From Elusimicrobiota bacterium (GTDB lineage: Bacteria; Elusimicrobiota; Elusimicrobia; UBA1565; UBA9628): DNA of 64,000 bases. Below are positions 39,828 to 51,121 of the stretch, piece by piece. Every line of letters begins with the position of its first letter. Positions within the stretch are counted from its first letter, which is position 1. Position numbers and translations under genes: made by a program. The stretch is from the NCBI GenBank assembly GCA_016194705.1, contig JACQAZ010000004.1:1-64000 (forward strand), written 5' to 3'. Under the pieces are notes generated by a model. It had not been told where the DNA came from. It worked only from the letters and a program-made list of their open reading frames with translations, and ran no database searches.

Positions 39828-40562
39828 TCAGGCCTTGGCGGAAAGACCGGGATAGCCGCGCATGAGCTGGCGCAGCTTCAAGAGCGCGAGCTCCCAGAGC
39901 GTGAACACGCAGTCCCGCAAGACATGGACCTTGCTCTGTGCGCTGTGGCTCCATTCGATCGGGATCTCCGCGATCGTAAAGCCCATCCGCCGCGCGAGCC
40001 AGAGGTGCTCGACATTGAAGACCCAGCGCCAGGAGCGCACGAAGCCGAACACCAGGCGCGCGGCCTCGCCGCGGTAGGCCTTGAGGCCGCAGTTGGTGTC
40101 CTGGACTCCGTCGAAGACGAGGCTGTGCACGATCGCGTAATAGACTTTGCCGAGGTTCCGGCGCGCCGCGGGCTGAGGGGCGCAGATGACCGCTCCCGCA
40201 ATCCAGCGCGAGGCCACGGCCACATCGGCGCCCGCGCGCACGCGCTCGATGAGCGCGGAAAGCCAGCGCAGGGGGATCGCGAGGTCCGCGTCGGCGTAGA
40301 GGACCACGTCCCCGCGGCTGGCCAGAATGCCCGCCTTGACGGCGGCGCCCTGCCCGCAGTTCTTGTGCAGTCGCAGCGTGCGCAGGCGCTTATCCTTGGC
40401 CGCGAGGCCCTTGATGAGGGCGCCGGTGCCGTCCCGGCTGCCGTCATCGACGAGGATGAGCTCCCAGGGCTCTTCGAGCGCGTCGAGAAATTCCCGCAGG
40501 ACTTTGTAGCGGTCCGGGAATCTATTCTCTTCGTTGTAGAGGGCGATGACGAGGCTGATCAA
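39828..40562 (-). CDS. GT2 glycosyltransferase, dolichyl-phosphate glucosyltransferase-like
   Basis: A protein of about 244 residues with SLVIALYNEENRF, VDDGSRDGTG, YADADLAIPLRW and the C-terminal ALLKLRQLMRGYPG. It lacks membrane helices, unlike the GT2 at 37358. The best start is TTG 40562 (codons before it do not fit the family), with TAGAAT (40576-40571) ending nine bases upstream, so the mRNA could be almost leaderless. Longer readings would run into the divergent gene's promoter. Confidence 0.85.
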   Translation of the reverse strand: MISLVIALYNEENRFPDRYKVLREFLDALEEPWELILVDDGSRDGTGALIKGLAAKDKRLRTLRLHKNCGQGAAVKAGILASRGDVVLYADADLAIPLRWLSALIERVRAGADVAVASRWIAGAVICAPQPAARRNLGKVYYAIVHSLVFDGVQDTNCGLKAYRGEAARLVFGFVRSWRWVFNVEHLWLARRMGFTIAEIPIEWSHSAQSKVHVLRDCVFTLWELALLKLRQLMRGYPGLSAKA

Positions 40563-40570
40563 GGGAGAGG

Positions 40571-40624
40571 ATTCTATAACATTTGGCCGGGCGCCTTGTA
40601 TCCTCCGGGCAACTTGTCTATACT
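40571..40624. promoter_or_regulatory. Overlapping divergent promoters for a GT2 and a membrane protein
   Basis: The plus strand has TTGTAT (40596-40601), a 17-base spacer and TATACT (40619-40624), ending 12 bases before the ATG at 40636. The minus strand has TAGAAT (40576-40571) before TTG 40562. The two start sites are only about 70 bases apart and neither gene has a clear Shine-Dalgarno. Confidence 0.6.
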
Positions 40625-40635
40625 CTGAGCCGACA

Positions 40636-42441
40636 ATGGGCGGGCAGACCCTCAAGACGCACCTCTGGGCGCTCGCCATGGCGTGGCTCTGCGCCTTCGT
40701 CCTTTGCCTCCCGAATTTTCTGATGCGCGCTCAGCGCGCGTTCTACCGCGACCATTTCCCCGCCTATTTCCAGGGTTGGACCGACAACGGAGCTTTCTCG
40801 ACGATCGACTCCTTCTCTATGGCCGAGGACACCTACGAGTACGTCGCGCGCATTCGCCACGCCGCCGGCCACTCGCTGCCGGGAGACCCTTTCATCAAGA
40901 GCAACCGCAGTCCGCGCATGGCGGCAACCGACGCCCTAACCTTCGAGGCGTTCGGCGCCGTCTTCCGTATGCTTGGCGACCACCGGCGCGCCTGGATGGC
41001 CTCGCAATTCCTGTTCGCCCTGCTTTGGGTGCCCTGCCTCTACGCAGTCCTGCTGATGCTGGGCGCAACTCCTGGGCAGGCCGCGTGGCTTGCGCTTCTT
41101 TCGACGCTCTACGCGGACCTGGCGCGCGTCATCGTCTTTCTCCAGGATTTTCTCCTGTTCGACAAGCTCAAGGCGTCTTTCCAATACGCTTTCTGGTTTT
41201 TGGGCTCGTACCACTATTTCCTCGGACCCACGCGCCCAACGGGGCCGCTCTTCACCTACCCCTGCCTGTTCCTCGCCGCGCTGGCCTTCGTGCGCGGCGC
41301 GGCAGGCAAGGGGAAGGCCTCGCTGGTCCTGGGCGGAGCGGCCGGCGGACTTCTGGCCTACGTCCACGCCGACGTTTGGGCCGCCTTCCACGGCGCGGGA
41401 CTGCTGTACGCGCTCTGGATCACGGCCGGCGGCGGCCCATCGCGGCGAGAGCGCCTGCGTCCCTGGCTGATGCTGGCTCTTTCGGCTGCGCTGAGCCTTC
41501 CCTTTGTCCGCTACGGCCTGTTCACCTCCGAGCAGATCGCCCTGCAGGGAATGACCCGCACGCGGCAGATCGCGTGGGGCTCCCTGCCGTCCTTGCTCGG
41601 AGCCGCTCTTTGCTATCGGCGGTACAAAGACAAGCCGATGGGCCTCTGGTGCGGCTGTCTTTTCCTTGCCTTGTTTTGCGCCTGCAACATCCAGGTCCTT
41701 ACGGGCTGGCTGCTGCTTCAGGGCCATTGGTACTACATCAGCAACACCTTTCTCGCGCTCGTCGGGGGTCTCTGGCTGGCCCGAAAGCTGCCGGCCTTGG
41801 GCGAGACGGACTGGCGGTGGATCTCCGTCTTGACTCTTCTGCTCGCCTTGCCGCGCTCAATAGGCTACGCGGGCCTGCACTACTGGGTCTACGCGCTTCC
41901 CGCCGACGAGGAGAGGGCCTACGAGTGGCTCGATCGCAACACGCCTCAAGACTCCGCCGTCGCGGCGCTGAGCCCCCAGACCGATCTGCGAGTCTGCGCT
42001 CACACGCACGACGGCGTGGTGGTCTCGTTCTTGATCCCGATCATCTCGGATGTCTCGATCCAGGAGAACGCCCGGCGGCTCGTGTACGCTTTGTCCCTCT
42101 ACGGCGTGCGGCTCGACGACTATCTCAAGCAGGGACTGGACGGGTCGCGACGGTGGGGCGACCAGCTGTGGCTCGGCCGCGCATCGCAGGAAAGCCGCGA
42201 GCGCTCCGGCCTGATCCTGGTCCACTTCGGCGCTCTCGATGCGGCGCGAAGGGAGGAAGCGCTGCGTCAAGCCGCATCCGAACCCGTGCGCGACTACGGC
42301 GCCGATTATCTTTGGGTCGGCGCCTTCGAGAAAAGCCTGGTCAAGGACATCGCGCGGCTGCCCGGGCGGGACCGCCTCGAGAAAGTCTTCGAGAATACCG
42401 CCGCGACGATCTTCCGGCTCAGGCCTTCCGCCGCGCGATGA
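40636..42441 (+). CDS. Large polytopic membrane protein (GT-C-like layout)
   Basis: This 601-residue protein has about 9-11 hydrophobic helices over residues 1-420, starting with TLKTHLWALAMAWLCAFVLCL. A periplasmic-looking loop follows the first helix (AQRAFYRDHFPAYFQGW). The soluble C-terminal part includes EERAYEWLDRNTPQDSAVAAL. This layout is seen in GT-C type transferases and in related envelope-polymer proteins, but I see no diagnostic DxD and cannot name it. Its 3' end overlaps the convergent methyltransferase by 23 bases. It is flanked by GT2 and methyltransferases, suggesting glycan assembly. Confidence 0.75.
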   Translation: MGGQTLKTHLWALAMAWLCAFVLCLPNFLMRAQRAFYRDHFPAYFQGWTDNGAFSTIDSFSMAEDTYEYVARIRHAAGHSLPGDPFIKSNRSPRMAATDALTFEAFGAVFRMLGDHRRAWMASQFLFALLWVPCLYAVLLMLGATPGQAAWLALLSTLYADLARVIVFLQDFLLFDKLKASFQYAFWFLGSYHYFLGPTRPTGPLFTYPCLFLAALAFVRGAAGKGKASLVLGGAAGGLLAYVHADVWAAFHGAGLLYALWITAGGGPSRRERLRPWLMLALSAALSLPFVRYGLFTSEQIALQGMTRTRQIAWGSLPSLLGAALCYRRYKDKPMGLWCGCLFLALFCACNIQVLTGWLLLQGHWYYISNTFLALVGGLWLARKLPALGETDWRWISVLTLLLALPRSIGYAGLHYWVYALPADEERAYEWLDRNTPQDSAVAALSPQTDLRVCAHTHDGVVVSFLIPIISDVSIQENARRLVYALSLYGVRLDDYLKQGLDGSRRWGDQLWLGRASQESRERSGLILVHFGALDAARREEALRQAASEPVRDYGADYLWVGAFEKSLVKDIARLPGRDRLEKVFENTAATIFRLRPSAAR

Positions 42442-43375
42442 GGCGCTGGTTGGAGCTCGGCAGGCCCAAGATCGACTGAAGGGCCTCGAGAGGAAAGCTC
42501 AGCGCCAAGAGCGGCACGCTGGGAGGCCGTATCGCGCGCAGAATCCCCTTCGGAACGCCGGCGGTCAGAAGAGCGTTGTGGATCGACCAGCTCCAAAACG
42601 AGAGGCTCATGAGCGCTTTCTGCTCGACGACCTCGAAGCCCGCATCATTGGCCAGCCGCCTGAGCAGCGGGCCGGTGAACAGCGCCCAATGCCGCGGGAA
42701 ATGATAGCCGCCCCAGAGTCCGCCGCGGAACAAGCGGTAGTCCCAGCCCGCCAAGTCCGGCGTCTCGAGCACGACCGCGCCGCCAGGCGCCGTCATCTCG
42801 AAAAGCCGGCGCATGACCTCGGGCGGCCGGGCGACGTGCTCGATGACCTGCTGGAGCACGATGAGGTCGAAGCGCGCGGCGGGCCGGTAATCCTCGAGCG
42901 TCGTCCGGACCGCCTCGAAGCCCGCGTCGCGTGCCGCCGCGACCGCCTGGGCGTCGAGTTCGATGCCGTGGAGCTCCCAATCCGGGCCTCCCGCCTGCCG
43001 CAGCAGGCGCAGCAGGCGCCCGCGACCGCAGCCCACGTCGAGGACCTTGCGCGGCCCCGGGCCGAGCAGGCGCGCGTAGTCCATGACCTTGCGGCTCTCC
43101 CAGCGCGCGCGCAGGATTCGGACGGGGCCCGAGCCCTCGTCGTCGCCGACGAAGGGATAATAATCGGCGGGATAGATCCGCGCCAAGGCTTCGACGCGCG
43201 GGCGGGGGTTAAGGTAGACAAGGCCGCATCCGGGACACGCGACGAACTCGAACTCGATCTCCGTGGTCGCGTACTCGTAGTCCTTGCCGCGGGCGACCGC
43301 CTGGGCGCGCGCTCCCTCTTTCCCGCAGAGGGGGCAGGGCACCGTCTCAAGGGAGATGTCGGGCGGGAGTGCCAA
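42419..43375 (-). CDS. SAM-dependent methyltransferase with N-terminal zinc-ribbon
   Basis: This 318-residue protein has CPLCGKEG and CPGCG motifs near the N-terminus, typical of the Zn-binding motif of glycan and sugar methyltransferases. The SAM loop is VLDVGCGRGRLLRLL, followed by EHVARPPEVMRRLF and the C-terminal region LRRLANDAGFEVV. It starts three bases after the desaturase stop. The last 23 bases overlap the convergent membrane-protein gene, which is more than usual here. Confidence 0.88.
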   Translation of the reverse strand: MALPPDISLETVPCPLCGKEGARAQAVARGKDYEYATTEIEFEFVACPGCGLVYLNPRPRVEALARIYPADYYPFVGDDEGSGPVRILRARWESRKVMDYARLLGPGPRKVLDVGCGRGRLLRLLRQAGGPDWELHGIELDAQAVAAARDAGFEAVRTTLEDYRPAARFDLIVLQQVIEHVARPPEVMRRLFEMTAPGGAVVLETPDLAGWDYRLFRGGLWGGYHFPRHWALFTGPLLRRLANDAGFEVVEQKALMSLSFWSWSIHNALLTAGVPKGILRAIRPPSVPLLALSFPLEALQSILGLPSSNQRLIARRKA

Positions 43376-43377
43376 GG

Positions 43378-44145
43378 CTAAGCCAGTATCTCCACGCCCC
43401 GCGCCTCCAACTCTTTACGGCGGGCCCGGAAGGTCGCGTGATATTCGTACCACGGGATCGTGGGCCAGACGTGATGGAGCCCGTGATAGCAGTGGTAGAG
43501 CGTCAGGTAGCGCGTGAACGGATTGCGCAGCACGACGCGGAAGGTCTCGTAGAGGCGCTTGCCGTGGCCCGAATGGGGCAGGTAGCAGACATAAAAGGTA
43601 TGGACGGGGAAAATGACGACCCGCGGCAGGACCCAGGCGGCCAGAAAGGCCGGCCCCCAGCCTTCATGAACGAACACGCCGCTCAACACGGCGACCAGAC
43701 CGTACTGGATCCAATCGGCCGCGCGCTCTTCGGCCGTCAGCCGCTTCTCGGGGTAGGGCGGCAAAGGATCGACGAGCGTCGTCCAGGCCAGCAGAAAAGG
43801 GAACCGCCAGGGCGGGCACTGCACGCGCGGATAGATCGGGTCCTTTTGGGGGTCTCCTTGATACTTGTGGTGCAGCAAGTGCACGCGGCGCAAAGAGCCA
43901 TAGCCTGGGTAGAGGGAGAGAAACGCGACGAGCCGCCCTAACCATAGACAAACATCTTCGCTCTTCGATACCGTCTTATGCACGCACTCGTGCCAAAGCG
44001 TGAACGAAAAGTTGAAGGCGAGAAGACCCCCGACGAAAGCGGCCCAAGGCGGGAGCCTTCCCGAGACCGCCAAAGCGAAATTGAACAGCACGAGGGCCGC
44101 ATGGATGATCAGAAGCGTCATTGTCCTGCGGTCGAGGGACTTCAT
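43378..44145 (-). CDS. Membrane fatty-acid desaturase / hydroxylase family protein
   Basis: This 255-residue protein has three histidine boxes that bind a di-iron centre: HECVH (52-56), HLLHH (88-92) and HGLHH (220-224). Four hydrophobic segments lie between them. It probably desaturates or hydroxylates a lipid or carotenoid at the membrane; the substrate is not clear. It overlaps the NfeD-type gene by four bases and is followed at once by the methyltransferase. Confidence 0.88.
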   Translation of the reverse strand: MKSLDRRTMTLLIIHAALVLFNFALAVSGRLPPWAAFVGGLLAFNFSFTLWHECVHKTVSKSEDVCLWLGRLVAFLSLYPGYGSLRRVHLLHHKYQGDPQKDPIYPRVQCPPWRFPFLLAWTTLVDPLPPYPEKRLTAEERAADWIQYGLVAVLSGVFVHEGWGPAFLAAWVLPRVVIFPVHTFYVCYLPHSGHGKRLYETFRVVLRNPFTRYLTLYHCYHGLHHVWPTIPWYEYHATFRARRKELEARGVEILA

Positions 44146-45494
44146 CCGCGCGCCTTGCGCACTTTAAGGACCAGGCCTTCGCTGGAGACCACGACCACGT
44201 CTGCGCCCTGCGCGATGTCCCCCTCGACCGACTCGGCTCGCCAAAGCTCGCTATTGAGGCTGACCGTGCCGCGGGGAGTCAGCGGCGTTGAGGTCGTACA
44301 TTTGGCGCCCTTGAGCCCCTCTGCGCCCGTCTTGGAGCGCCCGTGAAGGGCTTGGCGCACGATATAAAGGAGCGCGAACAAGAACGCGAGCAGCGGGCCG
44401 ATCGTCGCGGCGATGGTCGTCTTCGAGACGGCCACGCCTCCGCCGGAATCCCGGAACAGCATCAACGCCCCGAAGAGGATCGAGGCTGTGCCGCTCAATG
44501 TCAGCAACCCGAAGCTGTGCACCTTGAACTCGAGGATGAAGAGCAGGAAGCCCAGCGCGATGAGCAGCAGGCCCGCGAAGCTCGCCGAGAGGGTCTGGAA
44601 GGAATAGAAGGCCGTGATCAAGGAGACAGCGCCTACGATGCCCGGCAGGATGAGGCCCGGGCTGTAGAGCTCGATCATGATGCCGGCCACGCCCACGCTC
44701 ATGAGGATCATCGCGACATTGGGGTCGACCACGGTGGCCAGTATCTTCTGCCGCTGGGTCATCTCGAGGCGCGCCAGCTGAGCCTGGAAGGTGCGCAAGG
44801 GTTTGTCGAAATCGGAAATCTTTCGGCTGTCGATCTTTTTCAGCAAGTCTTGAAGGTCTTCGGCCTCCAGATCGACGACCCCCTCGCGCACCGCCTCGCC
44901 CGCGGGAACCGAGGTGCTTTTGTTGACGACGAGCGCGGCCCAGTCGGCGTTGCGGCCGCGGCGGCGCGCGATGGATTGCAGGTAGGCCACCGCGTCGTTG
45001 GTGACCTTGGTCTCGAGGATTTCGCTCTGTCCGCCCTTTTCCTCCTTGCCGCCCGCGGAGCCCGTATTGCCGAGCTCGATGGGGTGCGCCGCGCCGATAT
45101 TGGTGCCCGGCGCCATCGCCGCGACATGGGCCGCCATCGCGATGAAGACGCCGGCGGAGGCCGCGCGCGCGCCGGCGGGCCAGACGTAGACGATGATCGG
45201 GACCTTTGAGGCGAGTTCGGCCTTGACGATGTCGCGCATCGAGAGATCGAGGCCGCCGGGAGTGTCGAGCTCGATGACCAGCGCGTCGTCGCGCTCGCCG
45301 TTGGCCTTCTCGATGGCGGCCGTGAGATATTCGGCGGCGATTGGGCTGATGACCCCCGCGTAAGTCGCGACGAGAACTCTCGGCGATGTCCCGGCGGACC
45401 CGCTGACCGCGGGCGTTAGGGGCGCTGCGTTCGCCCGAGCGAACGCAGCGCTGCACATGCCTGCGGTCAGCAGGGCGGCCTGGACATGGCGCAT
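44142..45494 (-). CDS. NfeD-family membrane serine protease (ClpP class)
   Basis: This 450-residue protein has a signal sequence and an N-terminal ClpP-like protease domain. The nucleophile is Ser113 in ARAASAGVFI, with DTPGG before it and a Lys in ETKVTNDAVAYLQ. Three or four membrane helices follow (ILMSVGVAGIMIEL, GIVGAVSLITAFY, AGLLLIALGFLLFILEF). A C-terminal OB-fold NfeD domain ends it (TSTPLTPRGTVSLNSELWRAE). These proteins often partner with SPFH proteins such as the one at 35160. Start ATG 45494 gives the signal peptide. It begins nine bases after lepB. Confidence 0.92.
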   Translation of the reverse strand: MRHVQAALLTAGMCSAAFARANAAPLTPAVSGSAGTSPRVLVATYAGVISPIAAEYLTAAIEKANGERDDALVIELDTPGGLDLSMRDIVKAELASKVPIIVYVWPAGARAASAGVFIAMAAHVAAMAPGTNIGAAHPIELGNTGSAGGKEEKGGQSEILETKVTNDAVAYLQSIARRRGRNADWAALVVNKSTSVPAGEAVREGVVDLEAEDLQDLLKKIDSRKISDFDKPLRTFQAQLARLEMTQRQKILATVVDPNVAMILMSVGVAGIMIELYSPGLILPGIVGAVSLITAFYSFQTLSASFAGLLLIALGFLLFILEFKVHSFGLLTLSGTASILFGALMLFRDSGGGVAVSKTTIAATIGPLLAFLFALLYIVRQALHGRSKTGAEGLKGAKCTTSTPLTPRGTVSLNSELWRAESVEGDIAQGADVVVVSSEGLVLKVRKARG

Positions 45495-45502
45495 GCGTCT
45501 GG

Positions 45503-46519
45503 TCAGCGTACCAGCCTCATCCTGTTCGGCGGCCAGTATATGAACCACGCTTTGCCCTTGACGAATTTCGCCTCCACCGGCCCCCAGTAGCGTGAATCGC
45601 ACGACTTGTCCCTGTTGTCCCCCATGGCGAAGTACGCGCCCTCGGGAACCTTGACCGGCCCGAAGTAGTCGCGCGGTCCATAGGCGTAGTGCTCGACTTC
45701 CTCGAGCTCGCGATCGAGCTGGTGGGTCTGCCAGACCTCCTGATAGGTCTTGGGGTCGGGCTGTCTCTCGGGCTTGGGCATGCGCATCTGCCCGTCGAGG
45801 TACTGGGTGTAGGGCTCGACGCTGGCGTCCTGGCCGTTGCGCAGGAGCCTCCCCCCCGCCACCTGCATCACATCGCCGGGCAGGCCGATGACGCGCTTGA
45901 TGAAGTCCTTGCCGTACTGCACCGAGCCGCAATGCAGGTTGTGCGGGTCGTCGTCGGGGAACCTGAAGACGATGACGTCGCCGCGCTCGACCGGGCGAAA
46001 CTTGAAGAGGCGCTTGCCGGTCAGCGGGACCCGCAGGCCGTAGATGAACTTATTGACGAAGAGATGGTCGCCGATCAAAAGCGTGCTCTCCATCGAGCTC
46101 GAGGGAATCTTGAAGGCCTGGATCACGAAGTACATCAGCATCGAGGCCAGCAGGACCGCCGAGAACACGGTGTCGGACCACTCGAGGTCCTCGCCGAGGT
46201 AATATTCCTTGGTCTCGGGCTTCTCCCAGGATTTTCGTCCGCGCCAGAAGCCGACGATCGCGCACAGGGCGGCCGCGATCAGGCTCGGATAGAGCTCGGT
46301 CGTCGAGACGACGTCGACCGCCACCGAAACGAACTTCGAGCGCGTGTCCATCGACATCACGAGAACCAGGCAGATCGAGAAGCCCGACAGGGCGCAGAAG
46401 ACCGCGTGCCAGACCCCCGCCTTGTTGGCCGTGTCGATGGTCTTGTTCGTCTTGAAATGGCGGGAGAGCCAGGCGTAAGCCGCCATCGCCAGGCCGATGA
46501 AAAAGAGTCTTGTTTCCAT
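45503..46519 (-). CDS. lepB: Signal peptidase I with extended N-terminal membrane region
   Basis: This 338-residue type I signal peptidase removes signal peptides from exported proteins. The N-terminal half holds three membrane segments plus loops. The catalytic motifs are IPSSSM (Ser142), KRVIGLPGD (Lys208 region) and MGDNRDKSCDSRYWG. Compared with the E. coli enzyme it has extra membrane sequence before the active Ser. It lies seven bases after lepA. Confidence 0.93.
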   Translation of the reverse strand: METRLFFIGLAMAAYAWLSRHFKTNKTIDTANKAGVWHAVFCALSGFSICLVLVMSMDTRSKFVSVAVDVVSTTELYPSLIAAALCAIVGFWRGRKSWEKPETKEYYLGEDLEWSDTVFSAVLLASMLMYFVIQAFKIPSSSMESTLLIGDHLFVNKFIYGLRVPLTGKRLFKFRPVERGDVIVFRFPDDDPHNLHCGSVQYGKDFIKRVIGLPGDVMQVAGGRLLRNGQDASVEPYTQYLDGQMRMPKPERQPDPKTYQEVWQTHQLDRELEEVEHYAYGPRDYFGPVKVPEGAYFAMGDNRDKSCDSRYWGPVEAKFVKGKAWFIYWPPNRMRLVR

Positions 46520-46525
46520 TCGATG

Positions 46526-48334
<1,809 letters not shown>

Positions 48335-48341
48335 TCTTCGG

Positions 48342-50066
48342 TCAGAGCCCTTGATCGGCGAGGAGCTTGCGGATCTGCTCCGAGTCGCCGCAATTGAGGG
48401 CTTCCTTGACGAGCTTGGCCAGCACGGAGTGCTTCAAGGCCCTGACCGCCTGCTTGATGCGCAGGAACATGCGCGGGGAAATCGAGAGGGAATCCACGCC
48501 CATGCCCACCAAAAGCGGCACGGCGTGAGGGTCCGAGGTCATCTCCCCGCAGACCCCGACCCACTTACCCTTCTTGTGGGTCGCCTGCACGATCTGGTCC
48601 AGCAGGCGCAGCACCGCCGGATGGTAGGGGTCGTAGAGATGCGTGACGTTCTCGTTGATGCGGTCGACGGCCAAAGTGTACTGGATCAGGTCGTTGGTCC
48701 CGATCGAGACGAAGTCGATGAGCGGCAGCAGCGCGTCGAGGATCAAGGCCGCGGCTGGTATTTCGACCATGATCCCCAGCTCGACCTTCCGCGGCTCCTC
48801 GAGTCCTTCGGCCTGCAGCTCCGCCTGCGCCTGGGCCAAGAGGCGCCTGACTCCGTGGATCTCGCCGACGGAAGACACCATCGGGATGAGTATGCGCGAG
48901 TGGCCTTTGTGCGAGGCGCGCAGGATGGCGCGCAGCTGGGTCTTGAAGAGGTCGGTGTGGCGCAGGAAGAGGCGCACCCCCCGCAGGCCCATGAACGGGT
49001 TGGTCTCGCTCTTGGGCCCCTCGATTCCGAGCTGCGAGAGGCGGTCGCCGCCGATGTCGGCGGTCCGAATGACCACGGGCTTGGGCTCCATGGCCCTCAT
49101 CACGCCGGCATAGACCTTGGCCTGCTCGTCTTCCGCCGGCGGCGAGGACCTGTTGAGAAAAAGGTACTCAGTGCGGAACAGTCCGATGCCTTCTGACTGC
49201 AGGCCGACGATCGCCTTGATCTCCTCCGGGGAATCCAGGTTGGCCTCGAGCTTGAAGACCTTGCCGTCCAAGGTCGCAGACGGCAGGCCGCGCAGGCCTT
49301 CCAGGGCCTTGTCCTCGGCCACCGTCTTCTGCTGCACGCGCTGGTACTTGGCGACGGTCTCCGGGCCGGGGCTGATGATGACCATGCCCTGCTCTCCGTC
49401 GAGGATCACGGTGTCGCCGGTCTTGACCCGCCGGCTGACGTCGGAGAGCCCCACGACCGCGGGGATCTCGAGGCTCTGCGCGAGGATCGCGGTGTGCGAG
49501 GTCTTGCCGCCGAGGTCGGTCGCGAAGCCGAGGATTCTGGTGCCGTGCAGGCCCAGGGTGTCGGAAGGCAGCAGATTGCGCGCGATCAGGAGGCAGTCGT
49601 CCTTGATGTCGGCCAGATTTTTCTTGCTCTGCTTCAAAAGGTGCGACAAGAGCCGCTTGCCGACGTCGAAGAGGTCGTGGCGCCTCTCGCGGAAGAACTC
49701 GTCTTCCATCTTCTCGAACTGCTGGTTGACGGCCTCCAGAGCCTCCGAGAGGGCGAACTCGGCGTTGACGCCCTCGGAGAGGATGCGCTTAGGCACGTCC
49801 TGCGTGATCAAGGTGTCGCGAAGGATCAGGCGGTGGGCGTCGATGAGCTTGGCGTGCTGGCGACCCAGCACCTTGAGGACCTTGGCCTCGGCGGCGTCCA
49901 GGTCGCGGTGGGTCGCTTTGTAAGCGGCCTTGAAGCGCTTGACCTCGGCGCGCAGGAGTTCGCGCGGGAGCTCGATGCGGTTGACGACGATCTCCTCGTC
50001 CTCGAGGACATAGGCCTTGCCGATCGCTATCCCTGGGCTGGCCGCGATGCCCTTGATGACGATCAC
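48342..50066 (-). CDS. ptsI: PTS enzyme I (phosphoenolpyruvate-protein phosphotransferase)
   Basis: This 574-residue protein takes phosphate from PEP to its own His and passes it to HPr. KGIAASPGIAIGKAYV is at the N-terminus, the active His191 is in GGKTSHTAILA, and the PEP-binding C-terminal barrel has RTADIGGD and MVEIPAAAL, GTNDLIQY. Length is normal. It starts three bases after the HPr stop. It is the last PTS gene in this operon and is followed by lepA after eight bases. Confidence 0.97.
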   Translation of the reverse strand: MIVIKGIAASPGIAIGKAYVLEDEEIVVNRIELPRELLRAEVKRFKAAYKATHRDLDAAEAKVLKVLGRQHAKLIDAHRLILRDTLITQDVPKRILSEGVNAEFALSEALEAVNQQFEKMEDEFFRERRHDLFDVGKRLLSHLLKQSKKNLADIKDDCLLIARNLLPSDTLGLHGTRILGFATDLGGKTSHTAILAQSLEIPAVVGLSDVSRRVKTGDTVILDGEQGMVIISPGPETVAKYQRVQQKTVAEDKALEGLRGLPSATLDGKVFKLEANLDSPEEIKAIVGLQSEGIGLFRTEYLFLNRSSPPAEDEQAKVYAGVMRAMEPKPVVIRTADIGGDRLSQLGIEGPKSETNPFMGLRGVRLFLRHTDLFKTQLRAILRASHKGHSRILIPMVSSVGEIHGVRRLLAQAQAELQAEGLEEPRKVELGIMVEIPAAALILDALLPLIDFVSIGTNDLIQYTLAVDRINENVTHLYDPYHPAVLRLLDQIVQATHKKGKWVGVCGEMTSDPHAVPLLVGMGVDSLSISPRMFLRIKQAVRALKHSVLAKLVKEALNCGDSEQIRKLLADQGL

Positions 50067-50069
50067 TCT

Positions 50070-50336
50070 CTATTCCTCATCGAATTTCTTCTTGAAGAGC
50101 TCGGCCAGGGCGTCCATCGCCGCGGCCTCGTCGGGCCCGTTGACTTTGACGAGCAAAGTCGAGCCGGACTCGGCGGCGAGCAGCATGAGCCCCATCAGGC
50201 TCTTGCCGTTGATCTCGAGGCCGTATTTCGAGACCAGCACCGAGCTCTTGAATTTTCCCGCCTCGTTGACGAGCATGGCGGCTGGGCGCGCGTGCATACC
50301 CAGCTTCTGCAGCACTTTGAATTCTCGCTGGATCAC
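50070..50336 (-). CDS. ptsH: HPr phosphocarrier protein
   Basis: This 88-residue phosphocarrier has the active His15 in LGMHARPAA. The regulatory Ser46 is kept in NGKSLMGLM, the site HprK phosphorylates. The GTG start at 50336 overlaps the EIID stop by one base (TAGTG), and length and residue numbers then match HPr exactly. With both sites intact it can serve sugar uptake and regulation. Confidence 0.95.
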   Translation of the reverse strand: MIQREFKVLQKLGMHARPAAMLVNEAGKFKSSVLVSKYGLEINGKSLMGLMLLAAESGSTLLVKVNGPDEAAAMDALAELFKKKFDEE

Positions 50337-51121
50337 TACAGCCACCCCGCCAAGGTCGCCGCCCCGCCGAGCGCGGCCGTCCCGATGTAGAGCTTCACCG
50401 CCGAGACCGGCCGCGGCGCGACCCGGTCGGCGATCAGGCAGCCCAAGACGACCAGCACGCCCACGAGCCGCTCGGCCCGGCCGCCGGCGAAGACCAGTGC
50501 CAAGGCCAACAAAACGACGGCGAGCGCGGTGCCGGCCTGGCGCAGGCGCTTGATCCAGACCTGCCAGGGATAGCCCTTGAGCCGGACCGCGATCTGGTCG
50601 CGCCACTGGTAGCCCAGTTCGAAGCCCCGCCAGCGCAGCGTGATCGCGGGAATGTTGAAGAGGATGAGATACATGATGGCGGCTCCCGCCGGGGCCGCGG
50701 AGACTCCCGCCTTCCAGAGCAGGAAGCCCGACAGCAGGGCCGCCGCGGCGCACAGGGGCCGCAGGGTCTGCCAGAAAATGGCGTCTCCGAGGCCGGCGAG
50801 CGGACCGGCGGCCCCTTTCTTGAGCACGGAGAGACGCGCGAGCCTCTCCTGGCGGCGGTCCGCGGGCAGTCGGGCGGCTTCCTCCTCGAGCGCGCAGAGC
50901 ATGCCCACGATCAGGGGCTCCATGTACGGGTTGGTGTTGAAAAATTCCTGGTAGCGCGAGAGGGCCTCGCCCCGGGCCTTGGCCTCCGGGTAGAGGCTCT
51001 CGAGCCAGGGTTGAATCCCGACGCTTAAGCCCAGGTTCTGCATGCGCTCGAAGTTCCAGCACGACTGCAGAAGCAGAGAGCGCGCCCACAGCCGCCGGCG
51101 CATGCCGGGCTCCATGGTCAT
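50336..51121 (-). CDS. PTS mannose-family EIID
   Basis: This 261-residue membrane protein is part of a mannose/sorbose-type permease. SLLLQSCWNFERMQNLG near the N-terminus, GMLCALEEEAARL and the glycine-rich DAIFWQTLRP region fit the IID family. Two or three C-terminal hydrophobic segments follow. ATG 51121 overlaps the EIIC stop by four bases. Confidence 0.9.
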   Translation of the reverse strand: MTMEPGMRRRLWARSLLLQSCWNFERMQNLGLSVGIQPWLESLYPEAKARGEALSRYQEFFNTNPYMEPLIVGMLCALEEEAARLPADRRQERLARLSVLKKGAAGPLAGLGDAIFWQTLRPLCAAAALLSGFLLWKAGVSAAPAGAAIMYLILFNIPAITLRWRGFELGYQWRDQIAVRLKGYPWQVWIKRLRQAGTALAVVLLALALVFAGGRAERLVGVLVVLGCLIADRVAPRPVSAVKLYIGTAALGGAATLAGWL

